DNA of 64,000 nucleotides from Flavobacterium ginsengisoli (GCF_029625315.1 NZ_CP121110.1:3109001-3173000); one strand, 5' to 3'. Positions 12,005-21,541 are shown, counted from the stretch's first letter. Notes: generated by a model from the letters alone, not told the origin. Numbers and translations are program-made.

Positions 12005-13214
12005 ATGATCAAAAATTTCGACATAATAATTGTTGGCGGAGGCGCTGCAGGTTTTTTTACCGCAATTAATATTGCAGAGAAAAATCCGAAACTGAAAATT
12101 GCTATTTTAGAAAGAGGAAAAGAAGTGCTTTCTAAAGTCCGTGTTTCCGGAGGAGGAAGATGCAATGTCACGCACGCTTGTTTTGAACCAAACGAGTTGG
12201 TTAAATTTTATCCTCGTGGCGAAAAAGAACTTCGTGGGCCATTTCACCAATTTTGTTCGGGTGATACAATTGAATGGTTCGAGAAACATGGCGTAGAATT
12301 AAAAATTGAAGAAGACGGAAGAATGTTTCCGGTTTCAAACTCTTCACAAACTATTATCGATTGCTTCTTAAAAGCAACTGAAAAATTAGGCATAAAAGTT
12401 TTGACAGGACAAAGTGTACAATCCATTTTCAAAAAAGAAAATCATTGGAAAATTGATACACAAACTGATAATTATCTTGCCGAAAAATTAGTAATGGCAA
12501 CGGGAAGTAATCCCAAAATCTGGGAAATGCTTCAGGAACACGGACACGCAATTGTAAGCCCCGTTCCTTCCCTATTTACTTTCAATATCAAAGATTCTAG
12601 AATTAAAGAATTACCAGGAGTTGCAAGCACAAGTTACCGTAAATGTAAAAGAGACGAAACTAGAATCGACAGGACCTTTGTTAATTACACATTGGGGAAT
12701 GAGCGGACCTGCAATTCTGAAACTTTCGGCTTGGGGCGCACGCATTCTGCACGACAAAAATTATCAATTTACCATTTTTGTGAATTGGTTAAATGATGTT
12801 GATTTTGAAGATGCAGAAAAAGTCCTAAAAGATTTAAAACAAGAACACGCTAAAAAAGCCGTTTCTAAAAAATCTCCTTTTGACTTTCCGAATCGTTTGT
12901 GGGAAAGTTTGGTTCTAGCTTCGGGGATTGATTCTGAAACGAAATGGGCAGATTTATCTAAAAACCAATTGCAAAACCTAGCTTCACAATTAACAAAAGC
13001 TGAATTTAAAGTAAACGGAAAAAGTACTTTTAAGGAAGAATTTGTAACGGCAGGCGGAATCGATTTAAAGGAAATCAACTTTAAAACCATGGAAAGCAAA
13101 ATTCACGAAAACCTTTATTTTGCTGGTGAAATTGTAAACATCGACGCTATTACAGGCGGATTTAATTTTCAGAATGCCTGGACAAGCGGGTTCATTCTGG
13201 CTCAAAATATTTAA
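12005..13214 (+). CDS. HI0933/BaiN-type FAD-dependent oxidoreductase, one frameshift
   Basis: About 402 residues after repair, the usual size for this flavoprotein family. The N-terminal DIIIVGGGAAGFFTAINIA is the Rossmann FAD site. KVRVSGGGRCNVTH is the family signature, and the C-terminal FAGEIVNIDAITGGFNFQNAW closes the FAD pocket. The physiological substrate is unknown. The start is ATG 12005; the region before it is repeat DNA. The frame breaks at 12625/12626, where gttgcaagcacaagtt should be gttgcagcacaagtt. The repair gives GVAAAQVTVNVKETKL and recreates GCAGC. Ends 6 nt before the next gene. Confidence 0.87.
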
Positions 13215-13220
13215 TATAAA

Positions 13221-13868
13221 ATGAAATTTAAAGGAATTATTTTTGATTTAGACGGAACGCTAGTAGATTCATTACATGACATTTCAGATGCGATGAACAA
13301 AGTGCTTACCGCTCTAAGTTACCCAACACATGATTACGACACTTACCAATATTTTATCGGAAGTGGTTTACGAAATTTAGTAAGCAAAGCATTGCCAGCC
13401 ACAAACAATTCTGATGACGAAATCGAAAGTTGTTTTGAATGTATGGTCGATGAATACACTAAAATCTGTACGCTCAAAACAAAACCTTATGACGGAATTG
13501 TAGAGTTATTAGAAAACCTGACTTCACAAAATATCAAAATGGCTGTTTTCTCCAACAAAGCCGATGAATTAACGAAGAAAATAGCATCAGAAATATTCCC
13601 AAAACAATTTGATATTGCGGTTGGTTTAAGCACAGAAGAACTTAAAAAACCAAATCCGTTTGAGGCGATTGAGATTAGCAAAAAATGGAATTTAAAACCA
13701 GAAGAAATCCTGTTTGTAGGCGATTCTGATATTGATATGAAAACGGCAGTAAACGCTAATATGTTTCCTGTTGGCGTTACTTGGGGCTACAGAACCGAAG
13801 ATGAATTGAAAAACAGTGGAGCAAAAGCGGTTATTAATAATGCCTCTGAATTAATTGCAATTCTATAG
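13221..13868 (+). CDS. gph: HAD hydrolase, phosphoglycolate phosphatase-like
   Basis: A 215-residue cytoplasmic HAD phosphatase. FDLDGTLVDS carries the nucleophile Asp9 and Asp11. AVFSNKADELTKK is motif II, KKPNPFEA gives the motif III Lys, and FVGDSDIDMKTAVNA the acidic motif IV. The four-helix cap (residues 16-80) is the Gph/PGP type. It probably removes 2-phosphoglycolate made during DNA repair or oxygenase side reactions, but related HADs with other sugar phosphates cannot be excluded. It starts 6 nt after the flavoprotein gene. Confidence 0.8.
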   Translation: MKFKGIIFDLDGTLVDSLHDISDAMNKVLTALSYPTHDYDTYQYFIGSGLRNLVSKALPATNNSDDEIESCFECMVDEYTKICTLKTKPYDGIVELLENLTSQNIKMAVFSNKADELTKKIASEIFPKQFDIAVGLSTEELKKPNPFEAIEISKKWNLKPEEILFVGDSDIDMKTAVNANMFPVGVTWGYRTEDELKNSGAKAVINNASELIAIL

Positions 13869-13888
13869 TTATTTACAAAAGACTTGTA

Positions 13889-13896
13889 TATATTTG
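13889..13896 (+). promoter_or_regulatory. -7 box TATATTTG for the lipoprotein at 13929
   Basis: TATATTTG matches the Bacteroidota TAnnTTTG -7 element and ends 32 nt before the chosen ATG. No good -33 TTG was found at the usual spacing. Confidence 0.5.
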
Positions 13897-13928
13897 CCTC
13901 CAAAAACAGGGCAAAACTTACAAAAAAA

Positions 13929-15002
13929 ATGCAAAAAATATTATTAGCGACTATACTTTTGTTTACAATTTATAGTTGTGAAAACGACAACGATTCTCCA
14001 AAAAATAAAGACGAAAAAATAATATTAAAGACGAATGTTATAGATGCTGAATATTCCAAAAAGACAGATCAATTAGTCTTTATCTCATCAAATCCTTCTC
14101 AAGTAAACATTTTTAACTCCAACACCGAAACATTTCAAAAAATTTCATTGGCTTATGCCCCAACATGTATTTCTATTTCGCAAGATGGCAATACAGCTGT
14201 TGTAGGTCATGATGGCCACATCACACATGTTAATTTAAAAAATCCATCCATAATCCAAACCTACAACATTTCTTGCTCTGCACTTGATATTGTTCTTGGA
14301 AAAAATAGATGGGCGTATGTTTTTCCAGAAAAAGATCAATGGACATACATAAAAAGTGTTAACATGAATTTGGAATATAATTATGAAATGCCCATAAGTA
14401 TATACAATCAATTACACGCTGGAGCTAAAGGAAGGTTACATCCTTCAGGTAATTATATTTACATGCAAAGTCCACTATCAAGAGGACAAGTTCAACGTCT
14501 AACAATTAAAAATGGAGATATCGATGATAGATACGAATCTAACTTTGAAGAAGAAAACTACACTATTCCAAGCATATGGTTTTCAGAAAACGGCGATAGA
14601 CTTTTTACTAGAGAAAGAAGTGTTTTAAAAACCTCTGAACTTAATAGTTTAGATGGGGCATATAATGGCAGAATTCCTTCAGAAAATAATTATAAGATTG
14701 ATTGGCTTGATCATTCTTCTTTAAAAGGAAAATTATATGTAATCTTTTCAAGTGGCGATCAATGGAATTTAATTAAATCGAATAGCATTTATGTTTTTAA
14801 CGATGCAGATCTTAGTTATGTAAATAAACTTGAATTGGAAAAATATTCCAATCAAACGGGAAGAAATAATGTAGAAACTTTTGATGCTATGCCTTATTTT
14901 GCTTTTAGCAACTCAACTGGAAAAAATCTATTTGTAATAACAAAGGCACTTGATTCTGATTTGGTTAATGAATGGGCAATTCAAAAAATCAATATTAATT
15001 AA
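13929..15002 (+). CDS. beta-propeller-like lipoprotein, function unknown
   Basis: A 357-residue predicted lipoprotein (lipobox LFTIYSC). I chose ATG 13929 because it opens the signal peptide MQKILLATILL and lies after the TATATTTG box. The body has repeated blade-like segments (DAEYSKKTDQLVFISS, YAPTCISISQDGNTAVVGHDG, LDIVLGKNRWAYVFPEKDQ), suggesting a WD40/YVTN-like propeller. It is a paralogue of the next gene through most of its length but lacks that gene's N-terminal domain. No enzyme motif seen; a surface-binding role is a guess. Confidence 0.7.
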   Translation: MQKILLATILLFTIYSCENDNDSPKNKDEKIILKTNVIDAEYSKKTDQLVFISSNPSQVNIFNSNTETFQKISLAYAPTCISISQDGNTAVVGHDGHITHVNLKNPSIIQTYNISCSALDIVLGKNRWAYVFPEKDQWTYIKSVNMNLEYNYEMPISIYNQLHAGAKGRLHPSGNYIYMQSPLSRGQVQRLTIKNGDIDDRYESNFEEENYTIPSIWFSENGDRLFTRERSVLKTSELNSLDGAYNGRIPSENNYKIDWLDHSSLKGKLYVIFSSGDQWNLIKSNSIYVFNDADLSYVNKLELEKYSNQTGRNNVETFDAMPYFAFSNSTGKNLFVITKALDSDLVNEWAIQKININ

Positions 15003-15074
15003 TCACTATTTCTTTTAATTAAAACCTCTTAATTATTTCCATTATACTATAGTTCTAAAACACTATTAAAAATT

Positions 15075-16439
15075 ATGAAAAAAATTATTTTATCATTAAT
15101 AATATTGTCAACCATTGTTGGATGTTCTAATAATGATTCAAACGAAAAAAACAAAGAAGCAAATTATTCAGTACCAGACACATTAAATTTTACTATTTTC
15201 AATAACAAACTTGTCCTTAATATTGAAAATCAAGGAGAAACAGCTTTAAATTACACTATAACAAGTTCAAAAAACTATGTCGAGCTTTCTAAAAAAGAAG
15301 GAGCTGTAACTTCACTAAATCATGATGAAATTACGGTTACTGTTGATAAACAAAACTTACCAAATGGCAAATCTTATTCAAAATTATATATAAATATCAA
15401 TAATAAAAAAGATTCTATAGTTGTAAGTGTAACCAATTTTGTAGAGCAGAAAGTAACTTTAAATTCTGATGTTGTTGATGCAGAATTTTCTAAAGTTACC
15501 AATCAGCTTGTATATGTCTCCGCAAGTCCTTCTGCTGTAAATATTTTATCAACAAATACAGGTTTAATTGAAAGTATAACTTTACCATATGCCCCAACAT
15601 GTGTCTCAATATCTCCTGATGGAAAAACTGCAGTAACCGGACATGATCGATATATTTCTTATATCAATCTAACCAACAAAACTATTATAAAAACATATCC
15701 AGTATCTTGTTACGCATATGATATTGTACTTGGAAACAATAAATGGGCGTATGTTTTCCCTGCCAAAGGTCAATCGACTTTTATAAGATCAATAAATTTA
15801 AGCTTGACAACCGATAATGAATATGAGCATGTTGGTGAAAAAATTTACGAAGGAAATAAAGCACGATTACATCCGTCAGGCAAATATATATATGGTGCAG
15901 AAAACAATTTGTCTCCAATGGATATAGAGAAATATGACATTCAAAATGGAAATGCAGAATATAGCTACGATTCTCCTTATCATGGAGATTATATTATGAA
16001 CGGAAATCTATGGTTTTCTGAAGATGGGAATAGAATATTTACGAGAGGAAAAACTGTTTTTAAAACTTCCGAACTTAGAAGCCAGGATATGATATATAAC
16101 GGTACAATCAATACTGAAACAAACCCATACACACCTATTGAATGGTTAGATCATTCATCGGTAAAAAACAATATCTATCTACTACTAGTATCTGATAATT
16201 GGAATCAAAAGAAACTTCCATACATTTATGTATATAATGACTTAGATCTTGCTCTTAAAAACAAAATAACATTAGAGCAATTTCTCGTTTCTAAAAATGA
16301 ATCAGATAAAGTATTTTATGATGCCGAACCATTTTTTGTGTTTAGTAATTCTACAGGAAATAATTTATTTGTAATAGTAAAAGCAACGGGAGCAGGTTTA
16401 GCCAAAGAATGGGCAATAGAAAAAATAAGTATTCCATAA
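15075..16439 (+). CDS. BACON-like domain plus beta-propeller lipoprotein
   Basis: A 454-residue lipoprotein (lipobox STIVGC). Residues about 30-120 form an Ig-like BACON-type domain (LNFTIFNNKLVLNIENQG...LNYTITSSKNYVEL), a fold linked in Bacteroidota to carbohydrate or mucin binding at the cell surface. After that the sequence aligns well with the preceding gene, for example YAPTCVSISPDGKTAVTGHD and YDIVLGNNKWAYVFPAKGQ. The pair are tandem paralogues 72 nt apart. Function unknown; surface location is inferred from the lipobox and the family. Confidence 0.7.
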   Translation: MKKIILSLIILSTIVGCSNNDSNEKNKEANYSVPDTLNFTIFNNKLVLNIENQGETALNYTITSSKNYVELSKKEGAVTSLNHDEITVTVDKQNLPNGKSYSKLYININNKKDSIVVSVTNFVEQKVTLNSDVVDAEFSKVTNQLVYVSASPSAVNILSTNTGLIESITLPYAPTCVSISPDGKTAVTGHDRYISYINLTNKTIIKTYPVSCYAYDIVLGNNKWAYVFPAKGQSTFIRSINLSLTTDNEYEHVGEKIYEGNKARLHPSGKYIYGAENNLSPMDIEKYDIQNGNAEYSYDSPYHGDYIMNGNLWFSEDGNRIFTRGKTVFKTSELRSQDMIYNGTINTETNPYTPIEWLDHSSVKNNIYLLLVSDNWNQKKLPYIYVYNDLDLALKNKITLEQFLVSKNESDKVFYDAEPFFVFSNSTGNNLFVIVKATGAGLAKEWAIEKISIP

Positions 16440-16457
16440 AAACTATTATTACTATAA

Positions 16458-17039
16458 TTGACAAAAAAATATTCTTCATTACAAAAACAGATTAAAGCAA
16501 TTGTCTCTTTTTCTGAAAATGAAATCGAAACAATTGCTTCTTGTTTTGAATACGAAAAATTCACGGCCAAAGAATATCTTTCTTCAATGGGAAAAATCAG
16601 CAACAAGATTTTCTTTATTGTTGAAGGATTAGCAAGAGTTTATTATCTCAAAGATGGAAAAGAAATTACCACTTATTTAAGCTGTGATGAGAGTTTTATT
16701 GCTTCGTATTCCAGTTTTATAAATCAATCGGTTTCTTTTGAAAATATTCAATGTATAGAAGATTGCGAAGTGCTTTCGATTACTTTTGAAAAAATGCAGT
16801 TTTTGTATAACGAAATCCCAAATTGGGAACGCGTTGGAAGAATTCTTGCCGAGCAAAATTACCTTTGCATGGCAGATAGAGTTTTAAAACTACAAATGAT
16901 TCCCGCCAAAGAAAAATACCAGACATTTTTAGCATCGGCTCCAGCCAAAATAATTCAGCGAACGCCTTTAATTTATATCGCTTCTTTTCTGGGAATTACT
17001 CCAGAATCTTTAAGCAGAATCCGTCAAGACATTTCTTAA
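16458..17039 (+). CDS. Crp/Fnr family transcriptional regulator
   Basis: A 193-residue regulator with a cyclic-nucleotide-binding-like beta roll (FTAKEYLSSMGKISNKIFFIVEGLARVYYLKDGKE) and a C-terminal helix-turn-helix (TPLIYIASFLGITPESLSRIRQ). The first in-frame start is TTG 16458; the next ATG (SSMGK) would cut into the beta roll, so TTG is preferred. No Fe-S cysteine pattern of Fnr is seen. Members of this Bacteroidota subgroup often sit beside a gene they control, here possibly the MBL hydrolase 61 nt downstream. The ligand is unknown. Confidence 0.85.
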   Translation: MTKKYSSLQKQIKAIVSFSENEIETIASCFEYEKFTAKEYLSSMGKISNKIFFIVEGLARVYYLKDGKEITTYLSCDESFIASYSSFINQSVSFENIQCIEDCEVLSITFEKMQFLYNEIPNWERVGRILAEQNYLCMADRVLKLQMIPAKEKYQTFLASAPAKIIQRTPLIYIASFLGITPESLSRIRQDIS

Positions 17040-17100
17040 CATTTATCAAGTGGATTGAAAAATAGAATTCAAATCTTTGTCAAAATAAAATTTGAGAAAG

Positions 17101-17775
17101 ATGAAGAATATTGCCAAAGACGTTTATCAAATCCCTTTATTTCCAAGAAATGCCATTAATTGTTATGTAATTGAAGATGTTTTAATTGATGCAGGAATTC
17201 GAACTTCAGCAAATACAATTTTAAAAACTTTAAAAAACAAAACGGTAACCAAACACGTCTTAACGCACGCACACGCCGATCATCAGGGAAGCAGTAAAGT
17301 AATCTGTGCAACCTTGAATATTCCGCTTTTATGTAGCGAACCTGAAAAAGAATTTGCCGAAAACGGAAATGTAATTACAGAATACCCAAATCCGAATCAT
17401 TTTATTTCAAAATTTCAGAAAAACTTTTGGGCGGGAAAAGGACATCCAGTTTCTCAAATCTTAAAAGAAGGCAATCAAATTGGTGGATTCACAGTTATCG
17501 AAACTCCAGGACATTCAAGCGGACATATCTCTTTTTTCAGAGAAAAAGACGGTGTTTTAATTGTTGGAGATGTGATGACCAATATGAACCTTTTAACTAC
17601 AAAAGTCGGTTTACATGAACCACCACATTTGTTTACTGCTGACAAAGAAACCAATAGAAAATCCATTCTAAAATTGGCTTCGCTAAAACCAAAAATACTT
17701 TGTTTTGGTCACGGGCCTGTTTTATTTAATAATGGAGAATTAGAGAATTTCAAAAATTCGATTCCGTTTAATTAA
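17101..17775 (+). CDS. metallo-beta-lactamase-fold hydrolase
   Basis: A 224-residue MBL-fold enzyme, probably binding two metals. THAHADHQG is the HxHxDH site, ETPGHSSGHISFF carries the next His, VGDVM the bridging Asp, and CFGHGPVLF the last His. ATG 17101 gives MKNIAKDVYQIPL; an upstream TTG at 17092 is possible but less likely. The glyoxalase II-like layout does not decide the substrate. It follows the Crp/Fnr gene on the same strand and may be its target. No signal peptide, so cytoplasmic. Confidence 0.8.
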   Translation: MKNIAKDVYQIPLFPRNAINCYVIEDVLIDAGIRTSANTILKTLKNKTVTKHVLTHAHADHQGSSKVICATLNIPLLCSEPEKEFAENGNVITEYPNPNHFISKFQKNFWAGKGHPVSQILKEGNQIGGFTVIETPGHSSGHISFFREKDGVLIVGDVMTNMNLLTTKVGLHEPPHLFTADKETNRKSILKLASLKPKILCFGHGPVLFNNGELENFKNSIPFN

Positions 17776-17848
17776 CAAGAATTTACAGATTCTGTAAGTT
17801 TTCATTAAGACTATTCTAATAATTTTACTCTCAACTAATTAATCCTAC

Positions 17849-18556
17849 ATGAGAGTAAAATTACTTACCACAATTTCTATTTTTACTTATCAGCTCAGCG
17901 TTTCTCAAACAGAAAAACTATTAAACGGAAAAGTTCTTGCGCAAAACATTCCGCTTAATAAAGTAGAGGTGATTAACAAAACAGCTAAAACTAGCACAAG
18001 AACAAATGAGCTAGGTGAATTTTCAATTTTAGTCCGTCCACAAGACAGCCTGCTTTTTTACTCCAAAGACTATTTCTTTAAAAGATTTAAAATTTCTCAG
18101 GAAAACATAGATCAAAACAACATGGTTGTAAATATGATTTTGAAACCTGAAGAATTGAATGAAGTTGTAATAACTAAGGTCGAATTTGACAAAGTTAAGA
18201 TTAGTGCTGATGACGTTGCAGATGTATTAATAAGTAAAAATGCCAAAGATTTATTCTGGAATACAGGAGTTAATGATAATACCATTAGAGAAGCTCTTCG
18301 AGTTTCGTTTCCTTTAAAAGGTAGGCAGAAGAAAACAATTGAAGTTGCCGACGACCGTTTTAAGAAACTGATAATAGCTTATTGCCCTCCCGATTTTTTT
18401 ATTAAAAATTTAAAAATAAAATCGGAAGAAAAGGAACTTTTCATTGATTTTTGCGACTCAGATCCGAAATCAAAAACGCTTCTGGAGAACCCAAATGTTT
18501 TGACTATTATGGATTTCTTGTATACTAAAAACGAAGAATTTAAGAAACTGGAGTAG
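17849..18556 (+). CDS. carboxypeptidase-regulatory-like domain protein
   Basis: A 235-residue exported protein (signal peptide to LSVSQ). Residues about 20-100 form the CarboxypepD_reg-like beta domain (LNGKVLAQNIPLNKVEVINKTAKTSTRTNELGEFSILV) also found at the front of Bacteroidota TonB receptors. No plug or barrel follows. The rest (ISADDVADVLISKNAKDLF...) has no motif I recognise. Its 3' end overlaps the convergent TPR gene by 17 nt. Location is probably periplasm or outer membrane; function unknown. Confidence 0.7.
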   Translation: MRVKLLTTISIFTYQLSVSQTEKLLNGKVLAQNIPLNKVEVINKTAKTSTRTNELGEFSILVRPQDSLLFYSKDYFFKRFKISQENIDQNNMVVNMILKPEELNEVVITKVEFDKVKISADDVADVLISKNAKDLFWNTGVNDNTIREALRVSFPLKGRQKKTIEVADDRFKKLIIAYCPPDFFIKNLKIKSEEKELFIDFCDSDPKSKTLLENPNVLTIMDFLYTKNEEFKKLE

Positions 18557-19520
18557 ACTTTTTCCGCTTGCTCCATTTTATAAAAAACACAACAAAAGCA
18601 ATTAATAAAATTAGTATTATTCCCGAAAGGATAATAATAATTGTTTCAATTTGAGATATATAACCTGAATATATGTTCCCTTTGCTTTCTCTTAATGCAC
18701 GAAGTTGAGAACCGTAACTTTGAGCTCTTTCACTATAGTAGTCAATTTCACCTTGGGCGCTATTGATCATTCTTTCTACAATCAAATCTCCCTCATAACC
18801 ATAATTTCTTGCAGTTCTGTAAGTCTCAAGCGCACTGTTATTTTTTCCTAACAATTCTGCAAGATTGCCAAGTTCAAATAGTAGAATAGAAATAATTTTA
18901 TCTTTTGGCTCTATAAACGACATTCTTTCATTTACCTGAAAATAAATTGATTGTGCCAATTCCTCAATCTCTTTTTGAGACAGTTTTGTTTTAGGCTCAC
19001 GTGAAGTTCCAAAATTTGTATTAATTAAAAACTGACCTGAAACATCCTTTAAATTCTTGACTTTTGCTTCTAATATTTTCAAGTGAAGCCATTCTGATCC
19101 TTCATGAGATTTGGGATTTATAACAATAGACTTTTTAATCCAATTGTAGGCTTTTTGGTTTTCACCCATTAATTCATAAAGTGTTCCTAAATTAGATGCT
19201 GTGGAATATCTATTAGGTTTAATTTTTTCAATGTTAAGATATAATTTTAAAGCTTCATCATATTTTCCCAGAACAATTAAAAGATATCCTTTATCAGATA
19301 GATAATCTAGATCTTTCGTCTTCTTATATAAACTGTCAAGTTCAATAATCAATCTTGGAAAATCTCCCTTGAAAAAGTAATGTCCCTGAGGATTATTTCC
19401 ATCATAATCTTGATAGGCATAAGCTCCATTTTTTAAAATTTTGGTTTCACCATTCAAACAAGCAAAAGCTTTAAATGATATCAAAACTAAAACAGTAATA
19501 AAAACCTTTAATGTATTCAT
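18540..19520 (-). CDS. TPR protein with C-terminal membrane anchor
   Basis: A 326-residue protein with a signal peptide (MNTLKVFITVLVLISFKAFA). Tetratricopeptide-like helices lie at about 60-150 (LSDKGYLLIVLGKYDEALKLYLNIEK; ASNLGTLYELMGENQKAYNWIKKS) and again near 215-235. Near the C-terminus a transmembrane helix (IETIIIILSGIILILLIAFVVFF) is followed by a basic tail (KWSKRKKS). This suggests a periplasmic scaffold anchored in the inner membrane. No partner is evident next to it. It converges on and overlaps the upstream + strand gene by 17 nt. Confidence 0.7.
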   Translation of the reverse strand: MNTLKVFITVLVLISFKAFACLNGETKILKNGAYAYQDYDGNNPQGHYFFKGDFPRLIIELDSLYKKTKDLDYLSDKGYLLIVLGKYDEALKLYLNIEKIKPNRYSTASNLGTLYELMGENQKAYNWIKKSIVINPKSHEGSEWLHLKILEAKVKNLKDVSGQFLINTNFGTSREPKTKLSQKEIEELAQSIYFQVNERMSFIEPKDKIISILLFELGNLAELLGKNNSALETYRTARNYGYEGDLIVERMINSAQGEIDYYSERAQSYGSQLRALRESKGNIYSGYISQIETIIIILSGIILILLIAFVVFFIKWSKRKKSTPVS

Positions 19521-19563
19521 AAAGTAAACGCATTGATTAAACCTGAAACCTGAACCTAAAATT

Positions 19564-20040
19564 TTACTTATTCAACCACCAAATACTGGCATTCAAAACA
19601 GTAGCAAATCCAACCCATGCTAAATATGGGATTAATAAATAACCCGAAATTTTATTGATTTTGATGAATTTTAAATACGTTTCATAAATCATCAGCCATA
19701 AAAGCACGATTTCGATTAAAGCTAACATCGGATTTTTTAGTCCGAAGAATAAATAAGACCATATTGAATTTAAAATCAATTGAATTATAAAGAATAGCAA
19801 TGCTTTTTTTACTTCTTCTGTATTTTCTTTTATTTTATCCCAAACTAATGCCGCAGCAATTGCCATAAAAATATAAAGCACTGTCCAAACTGGCATAAAA
19901 ATCCAATTCGGCGGATTAAAAACTGGTTTTTCCAACGTTATGTACCAAGTCTCAATACTTGGTCTTGTAACCAAACTCGCAGAATATCCTACTGTTAAAC
20001 AAATTACTAATGCTATGGCGATCTTTACGAACTTATTCAT
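19564..20040 (-). CDS. tspO: TspO/MBR family membrane protein
   Basis: A 158-residue, five-helix tryptophan-rich membrane protein. The family binds tetrapyrroles and sterol-like ligands; its bacterial role is mostly regulatory or in porphyrin handling. Signature stretches are WYITLEKPVFNPPNWIFMPVWTVLYIFMAIAAALVW and FGLKNPMLALIEIVLLW. The start MNKFVKIAIALV at 20040 gives the normal family length; a start 7 codons earlier exists. It lies next to mvaD but on the other strand, so no operon link. Confidence 0.9.
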   Translation of the reverse strand: MNKFVKIAIALVICLTVGYSASLVTRPSIETWYITLEKPVFNPPNWIFMPVWTVLYIFMAIAAALVWDKIKENTEEVKKALLFFIIQLILNSIWSYLFFGLKNPMLALIEIVLLWLMIYETYLKFIKINKISGYLLIPYLAWVGFATVLNASIWWLNK

Positions 20041-20167
20041 GGTATTAAATTTTGAATTCAAAAATAGTCAAAAGAAAAGTTTAAACCATATAAGTGATGT
20101 AAGTTCATTTTAGCAAATTCCGCTTATAATTTCTTATATAACTTATATGGTTGAAAAATGAAAAAGT

Positions 20168-20175
20168 TATCTTTG
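20168..20175 (+). promoter_or_regulatory. -7 box TATCTTTG for mvaD
   Basis: TATCTTTG is a perfect TAnnTTTG element, ending 17 nt before ATG 20193. It lies inside the longer open frame that begins at 20151, so transcription would start downstream of that codon. This decides the mvaD start. Confidence 0.65.
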
Positions 20176-20192
20176 CCAAAATTTATACTTTC

Positions 20193-21292
20193 ATGTTTAC
20201 AGCGACCTATTTTATACCAAATTCATATACTTCAACAATAGAAAAAGGAAACTTTGAATGGAGTGCGCCAAGCAACATTGCTTTGGTAAAATACTGGGGG
20301 AAAAAAGACAACCAGATTCCAGCAAATCCTTCTGTTAGTTTTACTTTAAATAACTGTAAAACAATAACAAAACTTGCCTTTTCTAAAAAAGACGCTTCGA
20401 CTCCGCTTAGCGGGACAAATAGTTTTTCTTTTGATTTACTTTTTGAAGGAAAACCAAAAGAAGATTTCAAACCAAAAATTCAGAAGTTTTTGGAAAGAGT
20501 TGAGGTTTATCTGCCGTTTTTGAAAGACTATCATTTTACAATCGATACTCAAAATACATTTCCGCACAGCTCAGGAATTGCTTCTTCGGCTTCTGGAATG
20601 GCGGCTTTGGCAATGAATTTTATGAGCTTGGAAAAACAGCTGAATCCTGAAATGACTGACGAATATTTTTATCAAAAAGCTTCATTTCTAGCTCGTTTAG
20701 GCTCTGGAAGTGCCTGCCGAAGCGTAAAAGGAAATGTGGTGGTTTGGGGAAATCAGGAAAATATTGAAGGAAGTACAGATTTATTTGGAGTTGAATTTCC
20801 ATATACAATTCATGAGAACTTCAAGAATTATCAAGATACTATTTTATTGGTTGACAAAGGCGAAAAACAAGTTTCCAGCACCGTTGGACATGATTTAATG
20901 CACAATCATCCATATGCTGAAAGACGTTTTGCACAAGCACACGAAAATCTGGATAAATTGATTGCCATTTTTGAAAACGGAGATCTAAATGAATTTATAA
21001 AAGTGGTAGAAAGTGAAGCATTGACACTACACGCTATGATGATGACATCGATGCCATATTTCATTTTGATGAAACCAAATACGCTTCAAATCATAAATGC
21101 AATCTGGAAATTCAGAAATGAAACCCAGATTCGATTGTGTTTTACACTTGATGCGGTGCCAATGTCCATGTACTGTATCCTGAAAACGTTAGCGAAAAAG
21201 TACTTCAATTTATTCAGGACGAATTAGTTGTATTTTGTCAGAATAGTCAATACATTTGCGACAAAATTGGACACGGTGCAATTGCATTATAA
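20193..21292 (+). CDS. mvaD: diphosphomevalonate decarboxylase, one frameshift
   Basis: About 366 residues after repair; a cytoplasmic GHMP-family enzyme that converts mevalonate diphosphate to isopentenyl diphosphate with ATP. SAPSNIALVKYWGKKD, the ATP loop PHSSGIASSASGMAALAM and SGSACRSVKGNVVVWG are family hallmarks. The frame breaks near 21154 (gatgcggtgccaatg is one base short). Repaired, it reads LDAGANVHVLYPENVSEKVLQFI and ends GHGAIAL at 21292. Residues DASTPLSGT (nt 20391-20417) look like an insertion encoded by a dispersed repeat also present in the cyclase gene. Mevalonate kinase lies downstream, after the toxin-antitoxin pair. Confidence 0.9.
20394..20420 (+). repeat. 27-nt repeat inside mvaD (copy 1)
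   Basis: This stretch matches 32492-32518 in the cyclase gene at 24 of 27 positions and is read in the same frame (ASTPLSGTN here, ASTSLSVTN there). Its reverse complement begins atttgtca, like the tttgtcattt arms of the intergenic palindromes at 51690, 55335 and 61787. Confidence 0.75.
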
Positions 21293-21322
21293 TTTTCCGT
21301 ATCTTTAGTTAAATTTTTGGTT

Positions 21323-21541
21323 ATGGACATTCAATTAGAAAAATTAGAACTAATAAAACTTTTAGCAGAAACTGAAAATCCGATTATCATAAAATCTATT
21401 CGAAAAATTTTTAAAAAAGAACAGAAAGATTGGTGGGATGATTTGACAAATGAGCAAAAAGCAGAAATTGAAGAAGGAGAAAGACAAATTGAACGTGGTG
21501 AATTTGTCGAATATGAAGAAATGATGAAAAAATTTCGTTAA
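21323..21541 (+). CDS. antitoxin of a RelE/ParE-type module
   Basis: A 72-residue acidic, helical protein (MDIQLEKLELIKLLAETENPIIIKSIRKIF...DDLTNEQKAEIEEGERQIERGEFVEYEEMMKKFR) typical of small antitoxins paired with RelE/ParE toxins. ATG 21323 is preferred over TTG 21317. The stop overlaps the toxin start by one base (TAATG), so the two are translationally coupled. TATCTTTA at 21300-21307 could be its -7 box. It sits between mvaD and mevalonate kinase. Confidence 0.85.
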   Translation: MDIQLEKLELIKLLAETENPIIIKSIRKIFKKEQKDWWDDLTNEQKAEIEEGERQIERGEFVEYEEMMKKFR

